From an uncultured Actinomycetes bacterium (GTDB lineage Bacteria; Actinomycetota; Acidimicrobiia; Acidimicrobiales; Acidimicrobilacustridaceae), in NCBI GenBank assembly GCA_937927725.1, contig CALBSE010000010.1, positions 23,472-87,471 of the forward strand: a DNA stretch of 64,000 nucleotides. Direction: 5' to 3'. Below the pieces are notes generated by a model. The model was not told the DNA's origin and did not search any database. It saw nothing but the letters and a program-made list of their open reading frames with translations. This document shows, in pieces, positions 35,101-44,663 of this stretch (its first letter is position 1; each line of letters opens with the position of its first letter). Both the position numbers and the translations under genes were made by a program.

Positions 35101-36057
35101 ATGAAGTTGTTCATTACCGGCGGCGCCGGATTCATCGGTTCGAATTTTGTGCGTCACGTACTTGCGAATTCCGACGACGAAGTCACCGTGTTCGACGCGC
35201 TGACCTATGCCGGCAATCTTTCGAGCCTGACCGATGTCGCTGACGATGCTCGCTACTCGTTTGTTCAGGGCGATATTTGCGACCGTGAAGCTGTTGCTGC
35301 GGCTATGGCAGGTCACGACATGGTCGTGCACTTCGCTGCTGAAAGTCATGTCGATCGTTCGATCGTCGATCCCGACACGTTTGTGCGTACCAATTGTCTT
35401 GGCACAAACGTCATGTGCGACGTCGCTCGCAACATCGGTGTTGAACGCTTCCTTCATATCTCAACCGACGAGGTTTACGGATCTATTGAGGAAGGATCAT
35501 TCGTCGAAACTGATCGTCTTGGTCCACGTTCTCCGTACTCGTCGTCGAAGGCCGGATCCGACTTGATCGCGCTCTCGTATCAAGAGACCTATGGGCTGCC
35601 CGTCATCGTGACTCGTTCATCGAACAATTTCGGGCCCTTCCAGTTCCCCGAAAAAGTCATTCCACTTTTTGTTACCAATCTTCTCGATGGCAAAAAAGTG
35701 CCGCTCTACGGCGATGGCCTGAACGTTCGCGATTGGATTCACGTTCTCGACAATTGTGCAGGTGTCGACACCGTTCTCCGTAAGGGAACGATCGGGGAGA
35801 TTTACAACATCGGTGGCGGGAACGAAACCACGAATCGTGAGCTCACCTCGATGGTCCTCACCAACATGGGTGTTGGCGAAGAAATGGTCGAATACGTGCA
35901 AGACCGACTTGGACACGATCGTCGCTATTCCATCGATTGTTCGAAGGCCAATGCGCTTGGGTGGAAGCCATCTCGAGATCTCGATGTCGCAATTGCAGAG
36001 ACCGTGGAGTGGTACCGGGCCAACCGCGCCTGGTGGGAACCATTGAAGGCTCGCTGA
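35101..36057 (+). CDS. rmlB: dTDP-glucose 4,6-dehydratase
   Basis: A 318-residue extended short-chain dehydrogenase, step two of dTDP-rhamnose synthesis. It shows the NAD-binding GGAGFIGSNFVRHVL (about 6-20), the STDEVYG block with active-site Asp-Glu, catalytic YSSSK, and SNNFGPFQFPEKVIPLF. ATG 35101 has GAGG eight bases upstream; the open frame to 34945 overlaps rmlC and is rejected. TGA shares a base with the rmlD ATG. Confidence 0.93.
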   Translation: MKLFITGGAGFIGSNFVRHVLANSDDEVTVFDALTYAGNLSSLTDVADDARYSFVQGDICDREAVAAAMAGHDMVVHFAAESHVDRSIVDPDTFVRTNCLGTNVMCDVARNIGVERFLHISTDEVYGSIEEGSFVETDRLGPRSPYSSSKAGSDLIALSYQETYGLPVIVTRSSNNFGPFQFPEKVIPLFVTNLLDGKKVPLYGDGLNVRDWIHVLDNCAGVDTVLRKGTIGEIYNIGGGNETTNRELTSMVLTNMGVGEEMVEYVQDRLGHDRRYSIDCSKANALGWKPSRDLDVAIAETVEWYRANRAWWEPLKAR

Positions 36058-36911
36058 TGCGAGTACTCATCACAGGTGCCGGTGGTCAGGTTGGCCACGA
36101 ACTCCTGCGCGTTTTCGGCACCGGTGGTCATGAGGTTGCGGGTTTCGATCACGCAAGCCTCGACATCATGAATCGCGATGCCGTCCGGGCAGCGATTGTT
36201 GAATTTCACCCCGACGCGATTGTGCATTCAGCGGCATGGACTGCTGTTGACGCGTGTGAAGGTGATCCCGATCGGGCGTTTGCGGTCAACGCTATGGGCA
36301 CGCGTTTCGTGGTGGAAGCGTCTCGCCTTGTTGACGCAGCAGTCCATTACATCTCAACCGATTATGTTTTCGATGGCACCAAAGATTCGGCGTATCTGGA
36401 ATGGGACCAAACCAATCCTCAGTCGGTTTACGGCGCATCGAAATTGGCTGGCGAGCACGAACTTGGCGAGAACTCGTCGATCATCCGCACGTCGTGGGTC
36501 TGTGGTTTTCACGGCCCCAATATGGTCAAGACCATTCTGCGAATCGCTGCAGAAAACGACACGTTGTCATTTGTCGATGACCAACGTGGCTGTCCAACGT
36601 TTGCCGACGATCTTGCGGCGATGATTGCCCAACTTGTTGTCGAACGTCGCACAGGCGTTTTCCACGTCACCAACGCTGGGCCTGTGAGTTGGTATGAGTT
36701 CGCTCGTGAAGTGCTGATGGCGAGTGGTCAGGATCCTGATCGGGTGCTTCCGGTTTCCACAGCAGATCTGCAACCACCGCGCCCTGCACCGCGCCCAGCA
36801 AATTCAGTGCTCGACCACGCTGCACTTCGACTGTCGGGAATCGACACGATGGCCGATTTCCGGGAGCCGTTGCGGCGGTTAGTCGCTGCGCTCACTTCTG
36901 CGACCGACTGA
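36057..36911 (+). CDS. rmlD: dTDP-4-dehydrorhamnose reductase
   Basis: A 284-residue reductase completing dTDP-L-rhamnose. NAD(P)-binding GAGGQVGHELLRVF (about 6-19), STDYVFDG and catalytic YGASK are visible, and the C-terminal region PRPANSVLD is typical of RmlD. Coupled to rmlB by a one-base overlap. Next comes a 126-nt gap with a short palindrome, then a GT2 gene that may use the dTDP-rhamnose. Confidence 0.93.
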   Translation: MRVLITGAGGQVGHELLRVFGTGGHEVAGFDHASLDIMNRDAVRAAIVEFHPDAIVHSAAWTAVDACEGDPDRAFAVNAMGTRFVVEASRLVDAAVHYISTDYVFDGTKDSAYLEWDQTNPQSVYGASKLAGEHELGENSSIIRTSWVCGFHGPNMVKTILRIAAENDTLSFVDDQRGCPTFADDLAAMIAQLVVERRTGVFHVTNAGPVSWYEFAREVLMASGQDPDRVLPVSTADLQPPRPAPRPANSVLDHAALRLSGIDTMADFREPLRRLVAALTSATD

Positions 36912-36912
36912 C

Positions 36913-36926
36913 GACCATCGATGGTC
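36913..36926. other. 14-bp perfect palindrome after rmlD
   Basis: GACCATC/GATGGTC with no loop, two bases after the rmlD stop. No T-run. Could be a protein-binding site or chance; the rest of the gap to 37037 shows only the -10 element at 37023. Confidence 0.25.
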
Positions 36927-37022
36927 TCACCCCATGCGCCGTGAAGTGGAGTAGCTCTTCAAGGCAATCAACGCAGCCAAGAAGCACCCGAACTGGGCCT
37001 CAGTCACCTCGGTAAACCGGTC

Positions 37023-37028
37023 TAGCCT
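37023..37028 (+). promoter_or_regulatory. candidate -10 element of GT2 gene
   Basis: TAGCCT, nine bases before ATG 37038; no Shine-Dalgarno. Same hexamer as at 51947-51952. Confidence 0.35.
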
Positions 37029-37037
37029 TTCGGTCGC

Positions 37038-38435
37038 ATGGTCTCGCAGGAAACTCTCCCGTTCGTCCGGGTCGTACTTCTCGATTTCAACGGTGGCAGC
37101 ACCATCGTCGAAGCCGTGGACGCGGTGACCAAGACGCGATGGCCTGCTGAACGCCTCGAGGTTGTCTGCGTTGACAATGGTTCAACCGACGGAAGTCTTG
37201 AAGAAATTGAACGGCGATTCTCTTCCGTCGCAACAATCCGAAATGGGAAGAATCTTGGATTCCCAGGTAACAACGTGGCGATGCGTGACCTCGATGGCGT
37301 CGATTTCGTCGCTCTCGTCAATAGCGATGCGATCGTTGAGCAAAATTGGCTTGCACCTCTCGTCGATCGAGCATCTTCCGACGAGAGCATCGGAGCGGTG
37401 AGCCCAAAGATTCTCCTGGCGGACCGGTTTGTCGAGATTCCAGTCACGATTAGAGGAGCGCACGCAGGCTCATCGACTCCGATTGTTGTGCGCGGTGTTT
37501 CCGTCAACGGAGAGGATGTCTTCGGGCGAACTCATGTCGCTAGTGGTGGCGGACGATCCTCTGATCGCACCGGCATTTTCGAACGACTCTCCGAAACGTG
37601 CATCCTGCGAGTTCCGGTGCTCGTTGATGTGGAGTCTGGTTCGCTATTGCAGCTTCAGATCGAAGTCGAGGCGTTTCACGAGTGTGTCCTTTCCCTCGCT
37701 GGATCCGAGCAAGTGGAATTCGCGGTTCTAGCTGGCGATCGGCGTTCAATCTCCTTAGCAGTCGGAACTCAAACCGTGGATGTCGTGAACAATGTTGGTT
37801 CTTGGCTCGACGATTCTTGGGTTGGTCACGAACGCGGCCTTTACGAAGTTGATGCCGGTCAGTATGACAACTCGGTAGACATCGGTACGTGGTGTGGAGC
37901 CGCGGTGCTCCTCCGTGCACGCCACCTTGAGGATGTTGGTGTTTTTGAGGAGAGGTTCTTCCTGTATTACGAAGACACTGATCTTGCGGTGCGAGGGCGG
38001 GGGAGGGGTTGGCGATTCGTCCTTGAACCGACAAGCGTCGTTCGTCATATCCACTCTGCTTCGACGATTGAAGGATCATCAGTCGCAGCTCACTACATAG
38101 AACGAAATCGGCTCTTGCTCGTTGTGCGTCATGCACCGGCTTCCGCGGTATTCCGAGAGTTCGCTCGATTCCTCGTCGTTACAGCGTCGTATTTGCGTTC
38201 GGTGTGCAAGCAAGTAATTACGCGACGTCAAGCTCCAGATTTCACAAACGTTGGACGCAGATTGCGATCGTATTTCTCTGCACTGCGATTGTTGCCGGCA
38301 TCAGTTGCATCGCGGAGACGAATTTCGACGCGGCGTTACGTGACTCGCGACGAGTTGCATCATCGACTCCAGCTTGGATCGGTCACTGTGGCTCCCGGAA
38401 CCGACGGGGAGGCTGGAGTACGATCCTCCCCGTGA
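37038..38435 (+). CDS. GT2 glycosyltransferase with beta-rich insertion
   Basis: A 465-residue GT2 enzyme related to rhamnosyl/galactofuranosyl transferases. VRVVLLDFNGG, VCVDNGSTDGS, NLGFPGNN and the metal site NSDA (about 94-97) form the first half; VDIGTWCGAAVLLRA, FEERFFLYYEDTDLAVRGR and VVRHIHSAST form the second. Between them (about 115-275) lies a beta-rich stretch far longer than in simple members, perhaps a carbohydrate-binding insert. A basic C-terminal tail (after 370) may hug the membrane. Located right after rmlCBD, so dTDP-rhamnose is a reasonable donor (inference). Stop overlaps the next GTG. Confidence 0.82.
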   Translation: MVSQETLPFVRVVLLDFNGGSTIVEAVDAVTKTRWPAERLEVVCVDNGSTDGSLEEIERRFSSVATIRNGKNLGFPGNNVAMRDLDGVDFVALVNSDAIVEQNWLAPLVDRASSDESIGAVSPKILLADRFVEIPVTIRGAHAGSSTPIVVRGVSVNGEDVFGRTHVASGGGRSSDRTGIFERLSETCILRVPVLVDVESGSLLQLQIEVEAFHECVLSLAGSEQVEFAVLAGDRRSISLAVGTQTVDVVNNVGSWLDDSWVGHERGLYEVDAGQYDNSVDIGTWCGAAVLLRARHLEDVGVFEERFFLYYEDTDLAVRGRGRGWRFVLEPTSVVRHIHSASTIEGSSVAAHYIERNRLLLVVRHAPASAVFREFARFLVVTASYLRSVCKQVITRRQAPDFTNVGRRLRSYFSALRLLPASVASRRRISTRRYVTRDELHHRLQLGSVTVAPGTDGEAGVRSSP

Positions 38436-40498
38436 CATCGCTGAAAGACCGGACATCGGCCCGTACAGAGGGAGCCGATGCGAGCAGATCTCTGTGGTCC
38501 ACAATCCAATCGCGAACACGGTCCTTGCTTGAATACGCGAGCGCCAAGCGTCGCTATCTGATCTTCCCTGCAGCGGTTTTGGTTGCGCTTCTCGTGCTGA
38601 CTGCTTTGGGGATTTCGGGAACCTCGAGTCCGCTCCTCGCAAATGACGCCGGGAGCAGCGACACCGTCATCATCGGCGTGCCGCGCGCGATCCGATCTGA
38701 CGAGTGGATCGTTCATACCCCGATGGTGGTCTCGCAGGTCGAAAACGGCTCGCCCCGCTACGGCGACGTTGGTGTGGGTTCACATGACATGTCGGTACTT
38801 TCCGATTTGCCCGTCCTCGACTGGACAGCTGTTTTCCATCCGAACCACTGGGCCTATCCGTTCCTTCCGATTGACAACGCCTACGCCTTTGATTGGTGGT
38901 CGGTTGCCGCACTTTTGTTACTCGGCACCTATTCATTTCTTCTCGTTGCGATCGGTTCGATTCGGTGGTCGATCGTTGGGGCTCTTCTTCTCTACGGGTC
39001 TCCCTTCTTCCACTGGTGGTACACGGGGTCTGCATTCGGTTCGGTTGGCTGGATGACATTTGCCGGGGCGTGCCTCCTACTGGCTGTCTCGTCCTCTGGC
39101 CGAAAGCGTGTCGTCTTTGCTCTTCTCGCTGCGTACACGCTGGCGTGTTTCGCATTAACCCTTTATCCGCCGTTTCAGATTTCGGCGGCGATCGGAGTTG
39201 GAATTGTCTCTCTCGGGGCGTTGTGGCCACGATGGCGTGAAGGTTCGGCAACGCTCCGATCAATCCTCCTTTCAGGAGTCATTGCCGGTGGTGCAGCTCT
39301 CGTTCCGATAGGGGCGTTTCTGGTGACTCGTGCGCCAGCCTTGAGCGCGATTTCTCAGACGGTCTATCCCGGAGCTCGAGTGGTTCCAGGTGGGGAACTC
39401 CCTTGGAGCCAATTGTTTTCGAGTTGGTTCGGACTGAATTACCTAACAAATGGTCCGAAGTTGCGAGGGGTGCTCTTCCCGAACGAGTCAGAGGCATCCT
39501 CATTTCTCTTTTTAGGCGTCGTGCTGCTCGTTGCGATCCCACTTGTTTGGAGATTTGTCGCTCCGGCAGGTGCTCGCCTTCGCGGGGTAATCATCGCCTC
39601 TGTTGCAGCGATGGCACTGCTACTGACGCAGATGTTGGTGGGGCTTCCGTCAGTTGTTGCAAAGATCACGCTCCTTTCGATTGTTCCCGAACGACGTGCG
39701 CTGATTGGTCTCGGCTTTGCGTCCATGGTGTTCGTCGTCGCAGTTGGCGTTTCGCTTGAACGGATGGTCGTTCCAACTTTCGCCCGACGACTTGCCGGAA
39801 TCGTTTTGGTCGCGGCAACTGCTGCCGGTGTGATTGGTCTCGCCCAAGAGTTCCGGTCAGTGTCCGCCGCGGTGGGCAACAAACTGATCGTCGTCTCAGT
39901 TCTCATTGCTGTCGCAACTGCAGCGTTGTATTTCTGGCGCCCGCTTCTTTCGGTCTGCGCACTTGCAGCATTCGGCCTTTTGGTTTCGTTGCCGGTCAAT
40001 CCTTTGGTCAATGGTTTGTCGCAAACTCGCGAGTCCGCCGTCGTCTCAACGGCGAAGGCAATCGACTCCGAACCGAACGGTGCTGGAGCCTGGTTGGCCG
40101 AGTCGTACCCGATTGCATCGCTGCTCACGACGGCAGGGGTGCAGAATTTGAGCGGTGTCAACCTCTATCCCAACGTTTCAGCATGGGAACTCATCGATCC
40201 GGACCATCAGTACGAGACCGCATGGAACCGCTACTCCCAAGCCGTGTGGTCCTTCGATACAGCCTCAAAGGCCCCGGTAGTGCGACTCGTCCAAGAAGAC
40301 ACGATCGAAGTCACGGTCAACCCCTGTGACCCTGTGCTGGACAAGTTCAATGTCCGACATGTCGTTACCCCTCGGCGGATGCAGGCGGCCTGTCTGGGAG
40401 TGCCTGTGGAGACCGCGGGGCCTGATGGCGTGGCTGTGTACTTCTACGAACGGACTCCTGTAGGCAGGTCATCATCTGAGGGATGGACTGTCCGATGA
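38432..40498 (+). CDS. large polytopic membrane protein, possible GT-C type
   Basis: A 688-residue protein with a 60-residue polar N-terminus and about 13 membrane spans to residue 520, then a soluble domain of about 130 residues at the C-terminus. The first extracellular loop has conserved-looking acidic and aromatic residues (RSDEWIVHTPM, VGSHDMSVL, FHPNHWAYPF), an arrangement like membrane glycosyltransferases using polyprenyl-phosphate sugars, but I cannot assign a family firmly. GTG 38432 overlaps the previous TGA (GTGA); the open frame to 38204 lies inside the GT2 gene and is not favoured. Confidence 0.7.
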   Translation: MTSLKDRTSARTEGADASRSLWSTIQSRTRSLLEYASAKRRYLIFPAAVLVALLVLTALGISGTSSPLLANDAGSSDTVIIGVPRAIRSDEWIVHTPMVVSQVENGSPRYGDVGVGSHDMSVLSDLPVLDWTAVFHPNHWAYPFLPIDNAYAFDWWSVAALLLLGTYSFLLVAIGSIRWSIVGALLLYGSPFFHWWYTGSAFGSVGWMTFAGACLLLAVSSSGRKRVVFALLAAYTLACFALTLYPPFQISAAIGVGIVSLGALWPRWREGSATLRSILLSGVIAGGAALVPIGAFLVTRAPALSAISQTVYPGARVVPGGELPWSQLFSSWFGLNYLTNGPKLRGVLFPNESEASSFLFLGVVLLVAIPLVWRFVAPAGARLRGVIIASVAAMALLLTQMLVGLPSVVAKITLLSIVPERRALIGLGFASMVFVVAVGVSLERMVVPTFARRLAGIVLVAATAAGVIGLAQEFRSVSAAVGNKLIVVSVLIAVATAALYFWRPLLSVCALAAFGLLVSLPVNPLVNGLSQTRESAVVSTAKAIDSEPNGAGAWLAESYPIASLLTTAGVQNLSGVNLYPNVSAWELIDPDHQYETAWNRYSQAVWSFDTASKAPVVRLVQEDTIEVTVNPCDPVLDKFNVRHVVTPRRMQAACLGVPVETAGPDGVAVYFYERTPVGRSSSEGWTVR

Positions 40499-40505
40499 CC
40501 TCGAG

Positions 40506-40530
40506 AGGCCCCCTGCTAGCCTTTTTTCTT
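40506..40530 (+). terminator. weak possible intrinsic terminator
   Basis: AGGC (40506-40509) and GCCT (40519-40522) can pair over a 9-nt loop, followed by a T-rich run (40522-40530). The stem is only 4 bp, so this is doubtful. TAGCCT within it could alternatively be a -10 box for the ABC operon. Confidence 0.25.
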
Positions 40531-40579
40531 TGGTGCCCCTGCATTTTGTCGAGAAAACCAAGAGTGGAAGAGCCAAGCG

Positions 40580-41383
40580 TTGAAGTCAGTTAGCGAACTC
40601 TGGGCCTACCGCAACCTGACCTACAACCTCGCCCAGCGTGAGCTTCGGTCTCGGTACAAGAAGAGTCTGCTTGGATGGTTGTGGTCGCTTCTTAACCCCG
40701 CGTCGGTCCTCGCGGTCTACACCCTCGTCTTTGGTTACTTCTTCAATAACCAGGCCCCAACCGCAGGCAATGGCAGCACATCGGTGTTCGCTCTCTATCT
40801 GTTTGCAGGCCTCTGGGTCTGGAACCTTTTCAACGGCACGGTTCTCGGGGCAATCGCCGCGCTGCAATCTTCTGGACCACTACTCAACAAGGTGTATTTC
40901 CCCCCGGCGTGTCCCGCACTTGCCAACACGATCACTGTGCTCCTTCAGGCGCTGATCGAGGCGGGAATCCTCCTGTTCATTATGATCTTGCTCGGCAATG
41001 TGGGCTGGATGCTCGTGCTTTTCCCGCTGCTGATCCTGTGCATCACGCTGTTCTCGGTGGGGGTTGGTCTCGCCCTCAGCGTCTACAACGTTTTTTATCG
41101 AGACGTGAATTATCTGGTGACAATCGGAATGAACGTGTTGTTCTATGCAACGCCAATCATCTATCCGATCGCGCTCGTTCAGAGCAAGAGCATGACCTTG
41201 GCTCGAATTATGGAATTGAATCCAATTGCGCAATACGTCCAGTGGTCACGCGACATCTTTTACGGGTTGACGATGCCGAGCGCGTTTTCACTCATAGTTG
41301 TTCCGTTGGCATCATTTGCAGTCTTCGTTCTCGGACTCGTGATCTTCAATCGCAAGTCCCGTGACATCGCCCAGGAGTTATGA
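40580..41383 (+). CDS. wzm: ABC-2 type polysaccharide exporter permease
   Basis: A 267-residue permease with six hydrophobic spans, matching Wzm/TagG-type subunits that export lipid-linked polysaccharides. The N-terminus LWAYRNLTYNLAQRELRSRYKKSLLGWLW is the characteristic amphipathic start, and NPIAQYVQWSRDIFY near the end is also typical. TTG start with GGAAG upstream. The ATP-binding partner follows four nt later. The name wzm is by role. Confidence 0.9.
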   Translation: MKSVSELWAYRNLTYNLAQRELRSRYKKSLLGWLWSLLNPASVLAVYTLVFGYFFNNQAPTAGNGSTSVFALYLFAGLWVWNLFNGTVLGAIAALQSSGPLLNKVYFPPACPALANTITVLLQALIEAGILLFIMILLGNVGWMLVLFPLLILCITLFSVGVGLALSVYNVFYRDVNYLVTIGMNVLFYATPIIYPIALVQSKSMTLARIMELNPIAQYVQWSRDIFYGLTMPSAFSLIVVPLASFAVFVLGLVIFNRKSRDIAQEL

Positions 41384-41387
41384 CGCG

Positions 41388-42587
41388 ATGAATGCCATTG
41401 AAGTCCACGATGTCTCAAAACGCTTTCGCCTGTATAAAGACCGTCCCGGGAGCGTGAAGCAACTTTTTACCAAGTTCGGCCGTCCGAAGTACGACGACTT
41501 TTGGGCCGTTCGAAACGTCTCCTTGGACATCAACGAAGCGAGCGTCGCTGGTCTCATTGGTCACAACGGATGCGGGAAGTCAACGCTTCTCCGCATGATG
41601 GCTGGCATTCACTTTCCAACGTCGGGAACGGTCGCGACCCGTGGCCGGATCTCTGCGCTTCTTGAACTGGGTGCGGGATTCCATCCCGAACTGACCGGCC
41701 GCGAGAACGTGTATCTCAATGCATCGATTTTGGGTCTGAGTCGTAAGCAGACCGATGCTATCTTCGATCGAATCGTCGACTTCTCGGGGCTCTCTGCGTT
41801 TATCGACAGTCCCGTGAAGCACTATTCGAGCGGCATGTATGTCCGACTGGGATTTTCGGTTGCGGTTCATGTCGATCCACAGATTCTTCTCGTCGACGAA
41901 GTCATTGCTGTCGGCGACGAAGATTTTCAGCGTCGCTGTCTGGACCACCTTGCAGGTTTGAAAGCCTCGGGCGTAACAATCGTCTTGGTATCGCACAATC
42001 TCGGTGTTATCGGCGACCTTTGCGATCAGGTCACTTGGATGGACCACGGTGTCGTTCGAGATAGCGGCGAGCCGTCTTCGGTCATCGCGAACTATCTCCA
42101 CGAAGTGAATTCGGTGGAAGCCGAGCGGCTCCGACTCGAAGCAGAGGCTGCCGGCCTCCTCCCAACGCCGGCGAAGGCCACCGAATCAGAAATGGTTGAC
42201 GATTCGGGTACTCCCGTCGAGTTCGCTGTCACCGGTCAGCCCATCAACCTTCGAGTCGCGCTTCCAGAGGCACTGGCGGCCGAGGAGCACACGTATTCAC
42301 TGATGATTCAGACTGAGTCCGGCGTCGTTGTTGGTGAGACGGAGATGAGCTCGCCAATGGCTCAGCCTGGCCCACTTGCAGACGGTTACACGATTCGCTG
42401 CCGGTTTGATCCGTTGTTACTTGCTCCGGGAATCTACGAAGGTCGAGTTCGCGTGCACGGTGGCAAGACCGTTCGTGCCGAGGCGATACGCGATTTCGGC
42501 TTTGCCTTCCGCGTGCGGGCGGAGTCATCACCTCCTGGGGGACTCCTCCGTCTTCCCGCGACTTGGCTCGAAGACAACGGTCGCTGA
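41388..42587 (+). CDS. wzt: ABC-type polysaccharide exporter ATPase with C-terminal glycan-binding domain
   Basis: A 399-residue ATPase. Residues 1-245 are the nucleotide-binding domain: Walker A GHNGCGKST, signature YSSGMYVRLGF, Walker B ILLVDEVIAVGD. Residues about 265-399 form a beta-rich domain like the Wzt C-terminal domain that recognises the modified end of the exported glycan. That fits an ABC-dependent O-antigen-type pathway. ATG 41388 is preferred over 41361 because AGGAG (41372-41376) lies upstream of it and 41361 is inside the permease gene. Confidence 0.9.
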   Translation: MNAIEVHDVSKRFRLYKDRPGSVKQLFTKFGRPKYDDFWAVRNVSLDINEASVAGLIGHNGCGKSTLLRMMAGIHFPTSGTVATRGRISALLELGAGFHPELTGRENVYLNASILGLSRKQTDAIFDRIVDFSGLSAFIDSPVKHYSSGMYVRLGFSVAVHVDPQILLVDEVIAVGDEDFQRRCLDHLAGLKASGVTIVLVSHNLGVIGDLCDQVTWMDHGVVRDSGEPSSVIANYLHEVNSVEAERLRLEAEAAGLLPTPAKATESEMVDDSGTPVEFAVTGQPINLRVALPEALAAEEHTYSLMIQTESGVVVGETEMSSPMAQPGPLADGYTIRCRFDPLLLAPGIYEGRVRVHGGKTVRAEAIRDFGFAFRVRAESSPPGGLLRLPATWLEDNGR

Positions 42588-42594
42588 GCAGGCC

Positions 42595-43476
42595 ATGGCG
42601 CAGTTTGCGGGCTTGATCCCAAAACTTGATCCGTATGCACGTTCGTTTAATGCAGAGCGAGCAGCCAGAGTCACGATGGCTCGAAGGCAATTAACAGCCA
42701 AAAGCGCAAACCTGGGGCTGTCAATCCTCGTTCTTCATAAGGACCGACCGGAACTCTTGGCCCGCCTTTGGCTGGGGTTCACGAAGCTCCGCAGCATCTG
42801 CAGTCAAGAAGGAATCGACGTTGAGCTCCTCCTTGGCGATACCGGATCGACGCATCCTGAAACTTTGACGCTTCTCGAAAACCCGCCTGAGGGGGTTGAG
42901 ATCACTCGAGGTATGCAGTACCAGTTCTCGCGTTGCAACAACGATCTTTTTGAGAACGCGAACTACGCGACGGTTCTGTTTATGAACAACGACGTCTTTA
43001 TCGATGAACGTCCAGAGGGAGTTGTCGAGGCCTATCGGGCTCTTACTGCCGATCCTCAACTCGGTGCCGTCGGCGTTGTTCTTCTGTTCGAGGACGGAAC
43101 CGTTCAGCATGCTGGGGTCGAGTTTTTACGCACACCTGAATTGTTTGCGGTTCCGTATCACCCGGGCACGCGGCAGCCCCCGGTGCAGCAATTTGGCGAC
43201 TCGATTGAGTCGTCTGCTGCGACAGGGGCATTCCTTCTGACGCCGAGCGGCCTTTTTGCTCGGTCCGGAGGCTTTGACGAACGGTTCGCCGCTGAATGTC
43301 AGGACATCGACTACTGCCTTCGGTTGCGACGAGTAGGGCTCGATATCCGCACCCTGCATGTCGGACCGATTTATCACGTCGAAAATGGAACCCGAGAGCC
43401 AGGTGAAGAGAACTGGGCGGATCGGGCGCTCTTCGTTCGGCGCTGGAGCTCATTCGTGGAGTGCATCTCCTCATGA
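42595..43476 (+). CDS. GT2 glycosyltransferase
   Basis: A 293-residue GT2-type protein: LSILVLHKDRPELL, LLLGDTGSTHPETL, metal site FMNNDVFID and FAAECQDIDYCLRLRRVG. Lacks membrane spans. ATG 42595 begins seven nt after the wzt stop; the frame stays open to 42376 inside wzt. Stop overlaps the next ATG. Probably adds a sugar to the exported glycan. Confidence 0.82.
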   Translation: MAQFAGLIPKLDPYARSFNAERAARVTMARRQLTAKSANLGLSILVLHKDRPELLARLWLGFTKLRSICSQEGIDVELLLGDTGSTHPETLTLLENPPEGVEITRGMQYQFSRCNNDLFENANYATVLFMNNDVFIDERPEGVVEAYRALTADPQLGAVGVVLLFEDGTVQHAGVEFLRTPELFAVPYHPGTRQPPVQQFGDSIESSAATGAFLLTPSGLFARSGGFDERFAAECQDIDYCLRLRRVGLDIRTLHVGPIYHVENGTREPGEENWADRALFVRRWSSFVECISS

Positions 43477-44663
43477 AAAACGTTTTGTTGCTTACCTCGG
43501 TGATGAAGCGGGGCTTTGGCGTTTCGGTGGTCGCACGTGAAGTCGCCGATCGTATGGGCCCGGCCGGGTGGAAGATGTCTATCGGTTGCCTAGAAGTCGA
43601 TGAGTTTTATGCGGCGGACGATGTCGTCGTCATGCGTCCTTCATCGCAGACAATTTTCGAGTACTGCCAGGCAAACGAGATCCAGATTGTTGTCGCGCAA
43701 ACGAGCCCGTACTTCGAAGTTCTACCTGCTCTCGAGATGTGGATTCCAACAGTTGTGTTTGAGCACGGCGACCCGACTCCGACGATGTTCGAACACGATG
43801 TCGCCGATCGCGAGCAGATCAAGGTGCACAAACTCAAACGCGTGTATCCAAAGGTTGATGAAGTTCTCACAAGTTCCTATTTTCTCCGTGATGAGATCGC
43901 GTGGCCGTCAGCCAAGGTCGTTCCACTGGGTTGCGATCACGTGGTTGACTACGGTCCAAAACCGTTTGACTCTGCTGACGATGCTGACCCGCCGCTTCGG
44001 ATTGGAACGCTTATGCGACTCGGTACCGGAGAGGCGTTCTATAAAGGTCTCGACGAGTACCTGGCAATTGTCGAAGAGTTCCAAGGTCGAGAAGGATTTG
44101 AATTTTCGATCATGGGACGCGGTGACGAGTCGGACAGGCTTTGGTGGGAAGAACGCGGGGTGCGCTGCTCTGTCAACGCGACAGACGAAGAGCGATCTGT
44201 CTTTCTCTCTGAACTCGATGTTCTGATTTCGCCGAGCCGTTGGGAAGGGTTCAACCTTCCTCTTGTCGAGGCGCATGCGTCAGGCACCGTGGGATTGGCC
44301 TTCGATGTCGGCGCGCATCCAGAGACAACTCCATTTCTGCTCTCCAATTTGGCCGATGCAGCGTTCCTCCTTGAGGACTGGCACAGCGATCGCTCGAAAC
44401 TGAAACTCGCGTCGGATCGTTGTTATCGCTATTCGCGCCAGAAATTCACATGGCAGGCCACAGCGATGGAACTCGGATCTCATCTTGATCGAGTTGTGGC
44501 GACCGTCAATTGGGGTCCATGGCGCCGGAGCCCGATGATGAAGGTGTGGCGCATGGTCGTCGGTCGCTACCGCATCGATGGGATCACGGGTATCTCCAAA
44601 GCAGTCGCGGCACGACTCAAGAAGATCCCTTCCCGACTGCTTGCCAAACTCGACCGCAGTTAG
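43473..44663 (+). CDS. GT4 glycosyltransferase
   Basis: A 396-residue GT-B enzyme. N-terminal NVLLLTSVMKRGFGVSVVA is the acceptor-side glycine loop; the C-terminal donor half has IGTLMRLGTGEAFYKGLDE and the E-x7-E motif SRWEGFNLPLVEAHASG. ATG overlaps the GT2 stop (43473-43476). The last four bases overlap the convergent minus-strand GT2 stop (TTAG, 44660-44663), with no space for a terminator. Confidence 0.83.
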   Translation: MKNVLLLTSVMKRGFGVSVVAREVADRMGPAGWKMSIGCLEVDEFYAADDVVVMRPSSQTIFEYCQANEIQIVVAQTSPYFEVLPALEMWIPTVVFEHGDPTPTMFEHDVADREQIKVHKLKRVYPKVDEVLTSSYFLRDEIAWPSAKVVPLGCDHVVDYGPKPFDSADDADPPLRIGTLMRLGTGEAFYKGLDEYLAIVEEFQGREGFEFSIMGRGDESDRLWWEERGVRCSVNATDEERSVFLSELDVLISPSRWEGFNLPLVEAHASGTVGLAFDVGAHPETTPFLLSNLADAAFLLEDWHSDRSKLKLASDRCYRYSRQKFTWQATAMELGSHLDRVVATVNWGPWRRSPMMKVWRMVVGRYRIDGITGISKAVAARLKKIPSRLLAKLDRS

